This document shows, piece by piece, positions 1 through 8,206 of a stretch of DNA of 22,914 bases; position 1 is the stretch's first letter; the number at the start of each line of letters is the position of its first letter. Under the pieces are notes generated by a model. That model saw only the letters and a program-made list of their open reading frames with translations, did no database searches and had not been told where the DNA came from. This stretch comes from Pavlovales sp. CCMP2436 (Eukaryota > Haptophyta > Pavlovophyceae > Pavlovales): NCBI GenBank assembly GCA_026770615.1, contig MU631307.1, positions 643,529 through 666,442 of the forward strand, written 5' to 3'. The translations under genes and the position numbers were made by a program.

Positions 1-41
<41 letters not shown>

Positions 42-89
42 ACATACACACACTCACACACATTAACACATCAACACACACACACACCC
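1..89. repeat. CA-dinucleotide microsatellite
   Basis: An almost uninterrupted (CA)n run with a few T substitutions fills the start of the window. It is followed directly by a sequence ending in GCGCAG at 105 that looks like a splice acceptor, so the repeat most likely lies inside an intron of the host gene that follows. The window therefore begins inside that gene. Confidence 0.9.
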
Positions 90-105
90 TGCTGTGTATG
101 CGCAG

Positions 106-2242
106 GTCGACCCTTTTTTCAGCCACTTTATCGTACCATTCCGCGAAACAGCGCTCGTGCTCTCGCAGGCCTCCTTGCTATCCACCGTTTCCTCGTCCCT
201 CTTCCTCGTCTTCTTCGCTGACGCGGCGGCCTCCTCTGGAATGGCCTCGGTGACGATCGGATCGCGCTACAAGCGCAGATTGCTCTGGTTCATCTCAACG
301 TGCATCGTGTTGTACGTGGTGGTGGATGTCCTCTCCTTCATCGTCCTGGCGCCAGTAGACCAAGGAAGATTCTTCATCATCTTCAAGATATTGTACTTAG
401 GTTTCTGCTTTCCCGCAGTGACTTTGGTTATGGCGATCGTGACCTCGCGGCGCGTGCACAAGGCTCTGCGCGCCGCCTGGATGCCGCCAAGGATCGTCGA
501 CCGCATTAACACGTTCATGGTCAGGGCTATCGTCCTCGAGCTCCTCTACTTAATTCTCGGCACAGGATATTTGTTCGCGATCGTAGGAGCACGCGAGTGG
601 GATATCGCGTGGTCGGCGCTTCTCCACTCTTTGTTAATAACCAAGAGGTGCGTGTTGCAAGGTCGCGCTCGCCTGTGCAGCTTGCACTGCGCTTCGCGCC
701 CTGCGCCCAGCCACCAAATGTGCCCGTCCTCAGCTCGCCTGACCTACCGCTCTTGCCCACCCCGTGCTCTCCCTCCTCCATCCCCATCAGCTTTCAGTAC
801 GTCTCGGCCTTTAAGCCGCTCGGCGTGAGGGAGTGGCGCGGCCCACTCAACACCGCGTGCTCGCTGGCGGCGCGCGCTCTGTTCAAGGGTGGAAGCGAGG
901 TGCTGCGATCTTCCTATTCCTATTCCGGCCGGGGCCAGACTGCCACCGTCATCCCTGCAATTACTCAAAACGCCTTACCAGACGACATCTTGCTCGGGGT
1001 GAGCTTGTGCTTCCTGCGCGACTTTTGCGAGGCGCACACGTTAACACCCGGCGACCCGACGCGCATCATTTCGAGCTTGCTCGATGCGGCGCAGATCTCG
1101 GTTTGCGCGGCGAAGCGGGACGCGCGTAGTTCCGATGGTAGGCGCGCGGTCAGCAAGGCGACGCACTTTGTGAGCCACGCCCAAGGTGTGTACATATCTA
1201 TATAAACGTCCGGCTCCGGTCACGGTCTCCTGGAGTTGTGCACCATATACACCCTGTTAGTCTAGGACCTTTCCCGAGCACATGGATGGCGTCATCATCC
1301 TATTGTTGTCATCTAAGGATGCCCACCCCCCCCCCTCCCCCCCCCCCAAGGGTGCTCGTTCCGCAAACTGATCAACGCGATGGAGGGCTTCTTGCACGCA
1401 AACGCGCTCAGCGAGCGCGACACGTACCTATGGATTGACGGTGAGTGCGTGTGCACGCGTGGAGGGGGCTGGGTGCGTGTCGAGCAAATGCGAGCTCACC
1501 ACTCACGCGCGCGTGCGCCTATTTCCCTGCCTTGCCCCTTTTGGACGCAACAGTCTTCTGCCTCCCGCAGGCCAACGTGCAGGCGTACGTGTCGCGCATT
1601 GGCGAGATCGAGCGGCGTATTGGATCGGTCGTGATGGTGCTCGACCCGTGGATCGCGCCTGTCTGCCTTACGAGAGTGTGGTGCGTTGTGCGCCCTGCTG
1701 CAACACTTTTTTTTCGTTTATCACCACCACACCCTGCTCATCTTTAAATGACCCTCGCCTGCTACCCGCCTGTCCACACGCAAAGGTGCCTGTACGAGGT
1801 CGTCCACACTGTCCCCTCCACGCGCGATGCCGCCGGCATTACTTTTCACCTCACGCTCTCGTCCTCCGAACGCGCCAGCTTTGTCACCGCGTACGAGAAA
1901 TTTGGCAAGCAGCACATTGAGAATGTGCTCGCTGCATTCGACGCGCGCAATGCGATGGCGACGGTGGAGGCCGATAAGCATATGATATTCGCACTCATTG
2001 CCTCGACGTTCGATGCGAACGAGGGGTTCACTATCTTCCGCGGCCGCCGCAGCTCGTCCCGCGACCCGAGCAAGCCGAGCTCGAAGAGGGGCAGCTCCGC
2101 TCACTCGGATTGTTCGGGGGCTCTGGCGCTCGCCACGCCTGAGGACATCGTCCTCGACTCGACGGAGGCGTTTGTGCGCTTTAACACAAAGGTCCGCGTC
2201 GCACTCATGGGAGCTCTCACGGGCCTCAGCTGGCAGATATAA
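106..2242 (+). CDS. Spliced host gene (3' part): multi-pass membrane protein fused to an algal SHAW/WID/DPW domain
   Basis: Five exons can be joined in frame with consensus borders: 106-647, 791-1185, 1351-1440, 1554-1680 and 1786-2242 (TAA). Introns are 648-790, 1186-1350, 1441-1553 and 1681-1785, all GT-AG. Exon 1 encodes at least four hydrophobic helices (for example LLWFISTCIVLYVVVDVLSF). Exons 2-5 carry motifs in the order FVSHA, TYLWIDVF, VMVLDPW, LTRVWCLYEV, matching a family I know from haptophyte and other algal genomes, where it is often mislabelled as kinesin light chain. Function is unknown; membrane anchoring of a cytoplasmic domain suggests a sensory or scaffold role, which is inference. 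The acceptor at 1553 was preferred over 1570 because it keeps frame and restores WIDVF. The 5' end lies outside the window. The normally aromatic residue of SHAW reads Q at the exon 2/3 join, so that junction is the least certain. Confidence 0.75.
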
Positions 2243-2572
2243 TCAGCGCCGACCGCGCGCCCGGCGCCGGCACCGGAGTGGGTTCAACCTGGCATTGAAT
2301 ACATAATAGTTAAAATATAATAGCTCTTATGAACTATATATCAGACGCCAGCTTGAATCCCTATCAGTAATTATTGCGGACACACTGCATATGTAGGCCT
2401 TCCCACGTCCCCGCCGGCTAAAAAACTAGGGCCCAATTGCCTGGGACTTAACGCACCCCTGGCTAGTTGACAAGCAATAATATAAAAAAACGAGTGCCTA
2501 TGGCAAAAATTATCTGGCCTATGGCAAATTTATTGGGACAATTCCCGGGTTTCCCCTAGTCCGCTATCAGTC
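2243..2572. other. Intergenic, AT-richer stretch downstream of the host gene
   Basis: No supportable coding sequence. It begins with a possible 3' flank of the host gene (TTAAAATATAATAGC near 2310). A short direct repeat, CCTATGGCAAA, occurs twice about 20 bp apart near 2496 and 2518. Nothing else stands out. Confidence 0.5.
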
Positions 2573-2626
2573 GGACTCATGCTGAGAGTCCGGTAGAAGC
2601 GCCAGGCACCCTTGTCTGGCAGCTAC
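2573..2626 (+). repeat. Truncated SINE head (tRNA-like, A-box half)
   Basis: About 54 bp closely matches the 5' head of the SINE-like copy found on the opposite strand at 2998-3306. It contains the A-box region (here GAGAGTCCGG) and the inverted-repeat segment GCCAGGC...GTCTGGC that would form an anticodon-like stem. The match stops just before the B box, so this is a 3'-truncated copy. Confidence 0.5.
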
Positions 2627-2936
2627 TAACACCCCCACACGAACTCACATCTTACTCCTCACTGGTTGATGCAAGAGAACATGAGGGCGATCAGATTGCG
2701 TCCAGACATCCGCGGCGTACTGCACGGCGGAAGAGGGTGGGGCGGGATTGCGCGGCGAACTTCTTGGTCGCCTCTTCTTGGTCTTGATTTTGATCTTGGC
2801 GGCGCAGCGGCTGACGGCGCGGCGCGGCACGTTGGCGACGGCCATCTCCGTGAGCATAACATTGCTCTGCGGACTCGGCCGTGCGTCGGTTGTCTTGAAC
2901 TTGGCGGCGCGGCGGCTGACGGCACGGCAGTTCTCT
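2627..2936. other. Gene-poor GC-rich spacer with an internal direct repeat
   Basis: No recognisable gene. A direct repeat of about 33 bp (CTTGGCGGCGCNGCGGCTGA-type) occurs near 2799 and again near 2900. The open frames here on the - strand are Arg/Lys/Ala-rich, as expected from composition, and I do not support them as proteins. Confidence 0.4.
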
Positions 2937-2997
2937 GTTGGTATTAGCAATATTGGGTCTTTATATCTACCACTCAGATAGAAAAGGACGGTCAGCG
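2937..2997 (+). repeat. 61-bp dispersed unit, copy 1
   Basis: This unit begins GTTGGTATT and ends GGACGGTCAGCG. It recurs at least seven times between 2937 and 4849 in both orientations: 3396-3456, 3457-3931 (split by a MITE), 3930-3990 (inverted), 4262-4322, 4321-4365 (inverted, truncated) and 4818-4849 (inverted, partial). Here it abuts the 3' side of a SINE-like body. Confidence 0.85.
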
Positions 2998-3306
2998 ATG
3001 TAGTGAGGTTCGGTTCTAGCTGTTGTTCCTTAAGCTTCGTGTTGTTCTTGCAGTGGCTCTGCGTCTTGTCTCGTCGTCTCGTCGTCTCGTGCGCAGCCAC
3101 CTTGGTCAGGTGGCGGCTGCCTTTTATCTTGCAGGGGCTCCTGCGGGTGCGCGCTCCGTTCCGAATGCCGACGTGTGGAACCTTCTCGATGCTCCGTGAA
3201 AGCGCAAAGGAATTGTCCCACCACGACGATTCGAACCATGGTAGCTGCCAGACAAGGCTGCCTGGCGCTTCTCCGGACTCTGCCAGCATGAGCCTGCCTG
3301 GCACCG
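2998..3306 (-). mobile_element. tRNA-derived SINE-like element
   Basis: Read on the - strand, a tRNA-like head carries an A-box-like TGGCAGAGTCCGG (3273-3285) and a B-box-like GGTTCGAATCG (3227-3237), spaced as in RNA polymerase III internal promoters, with a stem GCCAGGC/GTCTGGC between them. A body of about 220 bp follows. The same body appears in the opposite orientation at 3991-4261 and the head alone at 2573-2626, so this is a dispersed family. Long open frames across it are shadows. The head resembles the Leu/Ser tRNA class only loosely; the parent tRNA is not determined. Confidence 0.55.
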
Positions 3307-3376
3307 GATTGGCGAATTATTGGCTGATTGCCAATAAATTGCTGTCCGTTACGTCTGTGTCAGTTGTCAACGATGT

Positions 3377-3456
3377 AAAAAAAAAAAAAAAAAAAGTGGG
3401 TACCGGCAATATCGGGCCTTCATATCTACCGCTCTGATAGAAATGGACGGTCAGCG
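3377..3456 (+). repeat. Poly(A) tract followed by 61-bp unit, copy 2
   Basis: A run of about 19 A residues (3377-3395) directly precedes a copy of the 61-bp unit (3396-3456). A poly(A) joined to a dispersed repeat is typical of an RNA-mediated insertion junction, but which element the tail belongs to is unclear. Confidence 0.6.
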
Positions 3457-3476
3457 GCAATATCGGGCCTTAATAT

Positions 3477-3896
3477 GGGTCGAAATCCGAATTAGTGGCC
3501 AGTCCGGGGGGAAATCGCAAAAAAATCTGGTGAAAATCCTCCGGAGCAACTCACGAACCGGAGGTGGTGCACAAAAGTTAGTTGCAGATTCGTGAATGGG
3601 ACGCCGCCCCATTCACGAATCTGCAACTAACTTTTATGCACCACTTCGGGAACCATGAATTTCTTTTCGCTTCCGAACGCTGAAAATCGGAAATGTTAGT
3701 TACCTTTAGTATGTTGTCGACCCCAGAGGCACACGAGAGGCACACGAGGTGGGCTCCCACCGTCGAGGAGGGCTCTATTCGACATCAGCTATCGACACTT
3801 AGCGCGCAGGGGCGAACGATCTCTACTTCTTCGACCCGGCCACAGCTTTTCGCCCTCCCCAGTGCGGAATCGCGCCACTAATTCGGATTTCGACCC
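3477..3896. mobile_element. 420-bp MITE with perfect 23-bp terminal inverted repeats
   Basis: The ends GGGTCGAAATCC... (3477-3499) and the exact reverse complement (3874-3896) are identical over 23 bp. Both are flanked by ATAT, extending the apparent inverted repeat to 27 bp. The insertion splits a copy of the 61-bp unit: its left part lies at 3457-3476 and its right part at 3897-3931. Intact units carry ATAT once at this spot, so ATAT is best read as a 4-bp target-site duplication. There is no coding capacity for a transposase, so this is a non-autonomous DNA element. The superfamily is not determined. Confidence 0.75.
3564..3644. repeat. Near-perfect 37-bp hairpin inside the MITE
   Basis: Arms 3564-3600 and 3608-3644 are inverted copies with a single mismatch, separated by a 7-nt loop (ACGCCGC). 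Transcribed RNA would form a 37-bp stem. It lies off-centre within the MITE and may be a second nested inverted-repeat insertion or an internal fold of the element. Confidence 0.85.
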
Positions 3897-3901
3897 ATAT
3901 T

Positions 3902-3958
3902 TACCACTCGGATAGAAAAGGACGGTCAGCGCTGACCGTCCTCTTCTTTCCGAGTGGT
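3902..3958. repeat. Head-to-head palindrome of two 61-bp units (junction 1)
   Basis: The right end of one unit (after the MITE) and the left end of an inverted unit share the central CG, giving GACGGTCAGCGCTGACCGTC flanked by imperfect arms TACCACTCGG/CCGAGTGGTA. A second such junction lies at 4292-4352. Confidence 0.8.
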
Positions 3959-4322
3959 AGATATGAAGGCCCGATATTGCTGGTACCAACAAGGGCATGG
4001 TTCGAATCGTGGCGGGACAATTCCTCTGCGCTTACACGGTGCATCGAAAAGGTTCCACACGACGGCATTCGGGACGGAGCGCGCATCCGCAGGAACCCCT
4101 GCGAGATCAAAGGCAGCCGCGACCTAATCAAGGTGGCCGCGCACGAAACGACGAGGCAACGAGACGAGACGCAGAGCCACTGCGAGAACAAGGCACGAAG
4201 CTGAAAGAACAACAGCTAGAGCAAACCGGGTCGAATCTCACTCCATCGGAGATACCCTAATGTTGGTATTGGCAATATCGGGCCTTTATATCTACCACTC
4301 GGATAGAAAAGGACGGTCAGCG
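3930..4322 (+). mobile_element. SINE-body copy bounded by inverted 61-bp units
   Basis: An inverted 61-bp unit (3930-3990) and a direct unit (4262-4322) bracket a copy of the SINE body (3991-4261) that keeps the B box (GGTTCGAATCG near 3999) but lacks the A-box half. The body is the reverse complement of that at 2998-3240 with scattered differences. The outcome resembles a DNA element with 61-bp terminal inverted repeats, but it may simply be nested insertions. Confidence 0.55.
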
Positions 4323-4352
4323 CCGATCGTCCTTTCCTATCCGAGTGGTAGA
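4292..4352. repeat. Head-to-head palindrome of two 61-bp units (junction 2)
   Basis: A complete unit (4262-4322) meets a truncated inverted unit (4321-4365). The centre GGTCAGCGCCGATCG is slightly diverged, while the outer arms TATCTACCACTCGG/CCGAGTGGTAGATA are perfect. Independent from junction 1, it shows the same head-to-head geometry. Confidence 0.8.
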
Positions 4353-4366
4353 TATAAAGGCCCGGA

Positions 4367-4630
4367 GTGATCGTGGCGCGCGGCCACGCCAGGCTCATCC
4401 TTGGCCGCGCGCGCTCGCTGCACACGCAGACTGCGCGCGCGGCCGCTGGTGCCCGGGGTGCACCTTGGTTCCAGCGCACCGGCCACTCGGCAAACGGGCC
4501 CGAGGATGCCCCTGCGCACGCGGACGGCGCGTACCGTGACGACAACTGGCGCAGCCACAATGCCGACCAGGGCGCACGCCTCGGCCGCGGCGGCCGCGGC
4601 GGCCGCGGCGGACAGGGCACACGCACCTAA
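4367..4630 (+). CDS. Doubtful RGG-rich open frame
   Basis: An 87-codon frame ends in GRGGRGGRGG just before a 28-base poly(G). The Gly/Arg-rich tail is encoded by a (CGG)n-like repeat, so it may be purely compositional. No start context, domain or homologue is recognised. It is listed because it fills a GC-rich stretch otherwise unexplained; it may be an exon fragment or nothing. Confidence 0.15.
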   Translation: MIVARGHARLILGRARSLHTQTARAAAGARGAPWFQRTGHSANGPEDAPAHADGAYRDDNWRSHNADQGARLGRGGRGGRGGQGTRT

Positions 4631-4644
4631 ATGGACGTGAGCGT

Positions 4645-4672
4645 GGGGGGGGGGGGGGGGGGGGGGGGGGGG
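4645..4672. repeat. Poly(G) tract, 28 bases
   Basis: An uninterrupted run of G follows the (CGG)-rich segment. Its length is probably unreliable in the assembly. On the opposite strand it would be a poly(C). Confidence 0.9.
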
Positions 4673-4817
4673 AACCTGTGGCAATTGCTACGAGTTCACC
4701 ACCAACCTCGCCTCTACCACCACCATCCCTGCTGCCAGGACTAACGTCTGACGTTGACCAAGTCAGTGAGTGAACAACACCTGTTGAACTATGCTTAGCC
4801 GCTATATATATATATAT

Positions 4818-4849
4818 AGATATAAAGGCCCGATATTGCCAATACCAAC
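4818..4849 (-). repeat. Partial 61-bp unit next to a TA microsatellite
   Basis: AGATATAAAGGCCCGATATT...ACCAAC is the inverted end of the 61-bp unit. It abuts a (TA)n run at 4803-4817, probably the former insertion edge. Confidence 0.7.
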
Positions 4850-5516
4850 ATTTAGTAGCAGAGAAGGAATATCGGAGAAAAAATCTGAGGACAACAAGCA
4901 ATGCCTGAAAAAAGGGCGAAAAACACACACAAAACAAATGAGAGCAAGCGTCTCCCCCCGAAAAGAACACGGGAAGCAGAAAGGTGAAGAGTCCACACGC
5001 AGAGCTAGAACAAAAGCAACAAACAGAAGACTACCATACACCAAACAACACCGGAGGAGAGTCAGAAACAAGAACTACCACGGAACCAAACCTCAAAGGA
5101 GAAACAACAAGTCCAAAAACCCATAACGCAAGGAGTCATAAATAACAAACGGAAAAGTGAAGCAAATGCAACCCCCAGCCAAAAGAGGGTAACACGATCA
5201 AGCACCAAAACACTAGAACAAAAACCGGCAGAAACACTTAGGGCAAGGCTGCCGCCTAGACAACGCGGAGCCGCACCCTTCATAAGACAAGGAATAGGAT
5301 AGCCTACACCAAGCCACGTGCTAGGCTGTACCTGCATTTGCGGGTACAGCATAGTACGGTTCAGGCTATACGGAGGTTTTTTGCATGTATGTTTTGTTGT
5401 AATTATGCGCTGAATCGCGGCGGTGCGATGCGACGACGAGCAAGGATCGTGGCGGAGAGACGACGCGGGGAGTAAGTTAGTACATGAGACGACCGATGCA
5501 CTGACCCTCCCATGTT
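4850..5516. other. Purine-rich spacer without supported genes
   Basis: The + strand is A-rich from 4850 to about 5200, producing a Lys/Arg/Gln-rich frame on + and a hydrophobic one on -. Neither has recognisable motifs, and both track base composition. The rest is featureless apart from a short inverted repeat CTGTACC...GGTACAG near 5328-5348. Confidence 0.4.
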
Positions 5517-5564
5517 CTGCCCGTACGCCTTCGGGCTGCAAGTCCGTGGACGTTAGAAAAACTA
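5517..5564 (+). repeat. 48-bp dispersed repeat, copy A (inverted relative to 7107-7154)
   Basis: This 48-bp segment matches the reverse complement of 7107-7154 at about 43 of 48 positions, with the core ACGCCTTCGGGCTGCAAGTC nearly intact. The two copies bracket about 1.5 kb that includes the unknown gene and the kinase fragment. They may be ends of one insertion or two unrelated copies of a dispersed repeat. Confidence 0.6.
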
Positions 5565-5658
5565 GTTTTAAAAAATCCTACGTCATTTAAACACTTGATA
5601 AAAATAAAAAGTCATGCTCGAAACACTCAATCATGCTCGAAAGCAAGCGGTCCGATTA

Positions 5659-6184
5659 CTACATGTATTGTTTAGTCGCTCCGTGCGACCCGTATTTGCG
5701 CAGGTTATTCGCGCGTCGACTCGCTTCAGCCGCAGCTAGGCGCTCAGGCTTGCCCTCCGGCTCGTCTTGCTTCGCCTTGCGTGCAGCGACCGCGTCCGGC
5801 TCGTCACGCTTCGCCTTGCGCTCGGGCTCATCGCAGCAGCGCTTTGCGGCGGCGCGGGCGGCGGCGAGGCGCTCGTCTGGTGTTGCCCGAGGAGCTAGCG
5901 GGAGCTCGGGGTGCTCGAAGCGCTGCGCCGAAGCAGACGTTGCCGCCGCCCTGCGCTGCACGGTCGGCGCGGGAGAGCGTCACCACATCCTCGGGGCTCA
6001 GTGCGATGTCGCAGTTCGACACGAGGAAGTCCAACTCAGCCAGGTCCGTGCGGTGGTTGAACTCGCCGTTGCCGATCTGGACCCAGCACGCGAGCGCGCG
6101 GACGTTCGAGCTGAACATGCAAAACCGCGCGAAATTTGATTCGGCAACTAACTGCATGATCGATTTTTCGCTTTTCGTGGTCAT
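5659..6184 (-). pseudogene. Unknown Ala/Lys-rich protein gene with a frameshift
   Basis: Reading from an ATG at 6184 (MTTKSEK), a well-mixed sequence of about 75 residues (including FARFCMFSSNVRALACWV) runs to about 5950. A second frame (5659-5961) then continues with a charged helical region rich in AAARAAAKR and RKAKRDEP until a stop at 5659. The two frames overlap near 5940-5961 in a GC-rich tract, so a single-base indel probably separates them. I do not recognise the family. An in-frame upstream extension to 6268 is possible. It lies between host fragments and its origin, host or viral, is undecided. Confidence 0.35.
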
Positions 6185-6317
6185 AATTTTTTGTTGCCCT
6201 ACCACGGATACCGGCGTCGGACTCTGTGCATCAGGCCGCTCCAGCTGCGGGTTAGCACTACGGTTCACGCCGGGGTCCAGATATAAGGTAACGCTAAAAG
6301 TATTATTTTAGCGCGGT

Positions 6318-6348
6318 CTACTGTACATAGCACGTTGCTGTACAGTAG
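6318..6348. repeat. Stem-loop with perfect 10-bp arms
   Basis: CTACTGTACA (6318-6327) and TGTACAGTAG (6339-6348) form a perfect inverted repeat around an 11-nt loop. It lies upstream of the unknown - strand gene; no function is assigned. Confidence 0.6.
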
Positions 6349-6497
6349 GACAGTCCACTCGTCGGCGGCCGGGCGGGATTTGGGGTGATGTCCAAGCGCG
6401 CGCGCACGCCGGAGGCTGGGGGCCTCGACGGGCGGCGGCTCGCAGACGTCTTTATTTGTTTTAGCAGGTTAAGGTACTTTGCACATCGGCCGAAGTA

Positions 6498-6565
6498 GGC
6501 GCGAAGCGGGGAACGAGAAGGAGGCACCTTCGGCGCGAAGCGGGCAACGGGAAGGAGGCACCGAA
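6498..6565. repeat. 34-bp tandem duplication, two copies
   Basis: GGCGCGAAGCGGG-AACG-GAAGGAGGCACC is present at 6498-6531 and 6532-6565 with a few substitutions. The surrounding 6350-6650 is GC-rich and carries no supportable gene. Confidence 0.7.
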
Positions 6566-6720
6566 GGAAGCCTAGACACCCGCCCTCCGGGCAAATGGGT
6601 GCGGTGCCTCGACCTACGCGAAGCGTGCAAATCGGTCACCGACTTACGGGGCAATTAACCTGCCCCCGCTGGCCCCGCTGAACTCGCCGCCTTTCCCGTC
6701 CGTCGTCTGGGAGAGCAACA

Positions 6721-7093
6721 CGTGGGCCCTGGGCCCACGCCTGGCAGGGCAAGTTTGCCGTCGTGCACGAGGCTACCTGCTGTGAGGTGCCCGGGCGGCG
6801 GCTGGCGGCGAAAATCATCAACAGCGAGATCATCAGGCAAGATCGCCATCCCGTATCTTGCCTTTGCTCTTCCTCTGCCCGTCTCTTGCCGCTGCCCTTG
6901 CCTCTGCCTCTATTCCTGCCAAATTCCCGACATGCCCACCCCCCTCCACTTCCTCTCATCAGCAAATGGGCGCAGGCTCAGCTCAAGACGGAGCTCGAGG
7001 TGTGGCAGACGCTTGACCATCGCCATGTGTGCAAGCTGTACGGGAGCGTACGCGAGGGGAAGTACCTCATCTCCTTCCTCGAACACGCGGCAG
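6721..7093 (+). pseudogene. Protein kinase N-lobe fragment with an apparent GC-AG intron
   Basis: Frame-joined pieces 6721-6836 and 6963-7093 encode a glycine-loop remnant (QGKFAVVHEA), a VAIK-like lysine (RRLAAKII), an alpha-C helix with its glutamate (LKTELEVWQTL), the strand motif HVCKLYG, and a hinge-like segment (LISFLEHAAG). This order matches the N-lobe of Ser/Thr kinases of the CAMK/AGC type. The intron 6837-6962 starts GCAAGA and ends CTCATCAG. Nothing resembling the catalytic loop (HRD) or DFG motif follows: after 7093 the sequence runs into a dispersed repeat and then an unrelated ORF. It is therefore a truncated gene, or its remaining exons lie outside the window. Confidence 0.6.
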
Positions 7094-7106
7094 GTCATTT
7101 CTATAA

Positions 7107-7154
7107 TAGTTTCTTTAACGTCCCCCGACTTGCAGCCCGAAGGCGTTCGGGCAG
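7107..7154 (-). repeat. 48-bp dispersed repeat, copy B
   Basis: Inverted partner of 5517-5564, about 43 of 48 positions matching. It sits immediately after the kinase fragment, where the coding homology ends, which suggests an insertion edge. Confidence 0.6.
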
Positions 7155-7248
7155 GTCATTTGTATTTATGTTTCTTATTTTATTTTATATAATTTCTCCC
7201 GCTCGAGTCCTCTCATCGTCGTCGGTTCATAACGACAATATAAACTGA

Positions 7249-8167
7249 AAAACGGTCATCGACGTACACGAAGACAACATTGTCGCGGCCACCGGGCAAA
7301 GCGTCACCGGCGACCACATCTTCAAGCTCAGGCACGATCCGCTCCTCGTCCTTCTGGCTGAGGTTGCGAGGAGAATGGGTGCGCACGCGCGCACCGAGGC
7401 GAGAGACATCTTCGCCTCGGTACTCGCCTCCAACCAGGCCGCGTACCGGCTCTTCTTCGGTGGGGTAGGCCGGCGACCCGGGCCGAAGGTCGACCTCTAC
7501 GCCGAGTACGACCACAAGGGTGGGCGGGCGGTCCCGCGACTGCTTGAACTCAAGACCATGGCGTTCTGCAGGACTCGGTACAGGGACACCGACGGCAATT
7601 ACCCTGGGCGTGCTGTGGGCAGGCGAGCTGACTCGCTTCCGGTAGAACGCATGGCGGAGCTCATCAAGATTGATCGCGACTTCTTCCACACGACCCCCGG
7701 ACAGACTCATGGCGGAGCTCATCAAGATTGATCGCGACTACTTTCACACGACCCCCGGACAGACTGGCCCGATGCAAGCCCGCGCACAGAACTTCTGCAC
7801 TGCAGGCGGCCCCGCGTTCGCCGCCCTCGTGATTGGAGCCTTCGGCGAGTGGTCTGACGACCTGAAATCCTTCGTCGGGGACCTCGCCAGCATGGGCGCA
7901 AGAGCGCTCCACGCTCGCATGGGGCCCCCCTCCGCTGCGCAAGCGCGCAGCACTCTCCTGTGGAAGATGAGACAGGAGATCGGCATGTGCGCACTTCGAG
8001 GGCACGCCAAGGTCATCATTGCGCGCGCGCGATTGGAGCGCACCGGCACCGGCACCGGCAACGGCGGCGGCACACGCACTGACAGCGACGACGACGGCAA
8101 CCCCGACGAGTGGGCTGAGGGCGCGTACCACCTCCGCAGGGAGACACGGTTTGGGATCGGCGCTTAA
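7249..8167 (+). pseudogene. Nuclease-like protein of a putative algal retroelement, broken by a 58-bp tandem duplication
   Basis: An open frame from 7249 without an ATG (previous stop 7246) reads to 7731, and the same protein resumes in another frame from about 7709 to the stop at 8167. The frame change comes from a 58-bp tandem duplication: 7651-7708 is repeated at 7709-7766 (MAELIKIDRD encoded twice), and 58 is not a multiple of 3. The segment KVDLYAEYDH...LLELKTMAFC has the D...ExK arrangement of PD-(D/E)XK nucleases, followed by an AARA-like helical region and VIGAFGEWSDDL. I associate this layout with proteins found near algal retroelements, but that recollection is not verified. The C-terminus has a (GT/NG)-rich linker and an acidic patch (DSDDDGNPDEW). 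The 5' end is missing. Confidence 0.5.
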
Positions 8168-8168
8168 G

Positions 8169-8206
8169 TATGCCGCCTGGGTGACTACATGCCGCCTGGG
8201 TGACTG
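8169..8206. repeat. 19-bp tandem duplication
   Basis: ATGCCGCCTGGGTGACTAC is followed directly by ATGCCGCCTGGGTGACTGA, just after the stop of the nuclease-like pseudogene. Between here and 8350 lies the left edge of the viral element. No terminal inverted repeat matching the right end is visible. Confidence 0.7.

Noticed and set aside
94..828. Single continuous 244-codon frame at the start of the window
   Set aside because: Beyond 647 it reads through an intron into Ser/Pro/Arg-rich noise. The spliced model joins to the conserved domain in frame, so only 106-647 is kept as exon sequence.
3220..3306. Functional tRNA gene
   Set aside because: A- and B-box-like sequences are present, but no 7-bp acceptor stem or clean cloverleaf can be drawn. 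The head continues into a repeated body, as in a SINE.
2645..4212. Several open frames of 70-220 codons across the SINE, 61-bp units and MITE
   Set aside because: They follow repeat copies in both orientations, have no conserved motif, and are interrupted at repeat edges.
4791..5126. Very basic 111-codon frame and its hydrophobic antisense partner
   Set aside because: Both are explained by an A-rich strand; the start lies inside a TA microsatellite and a repeat unit.
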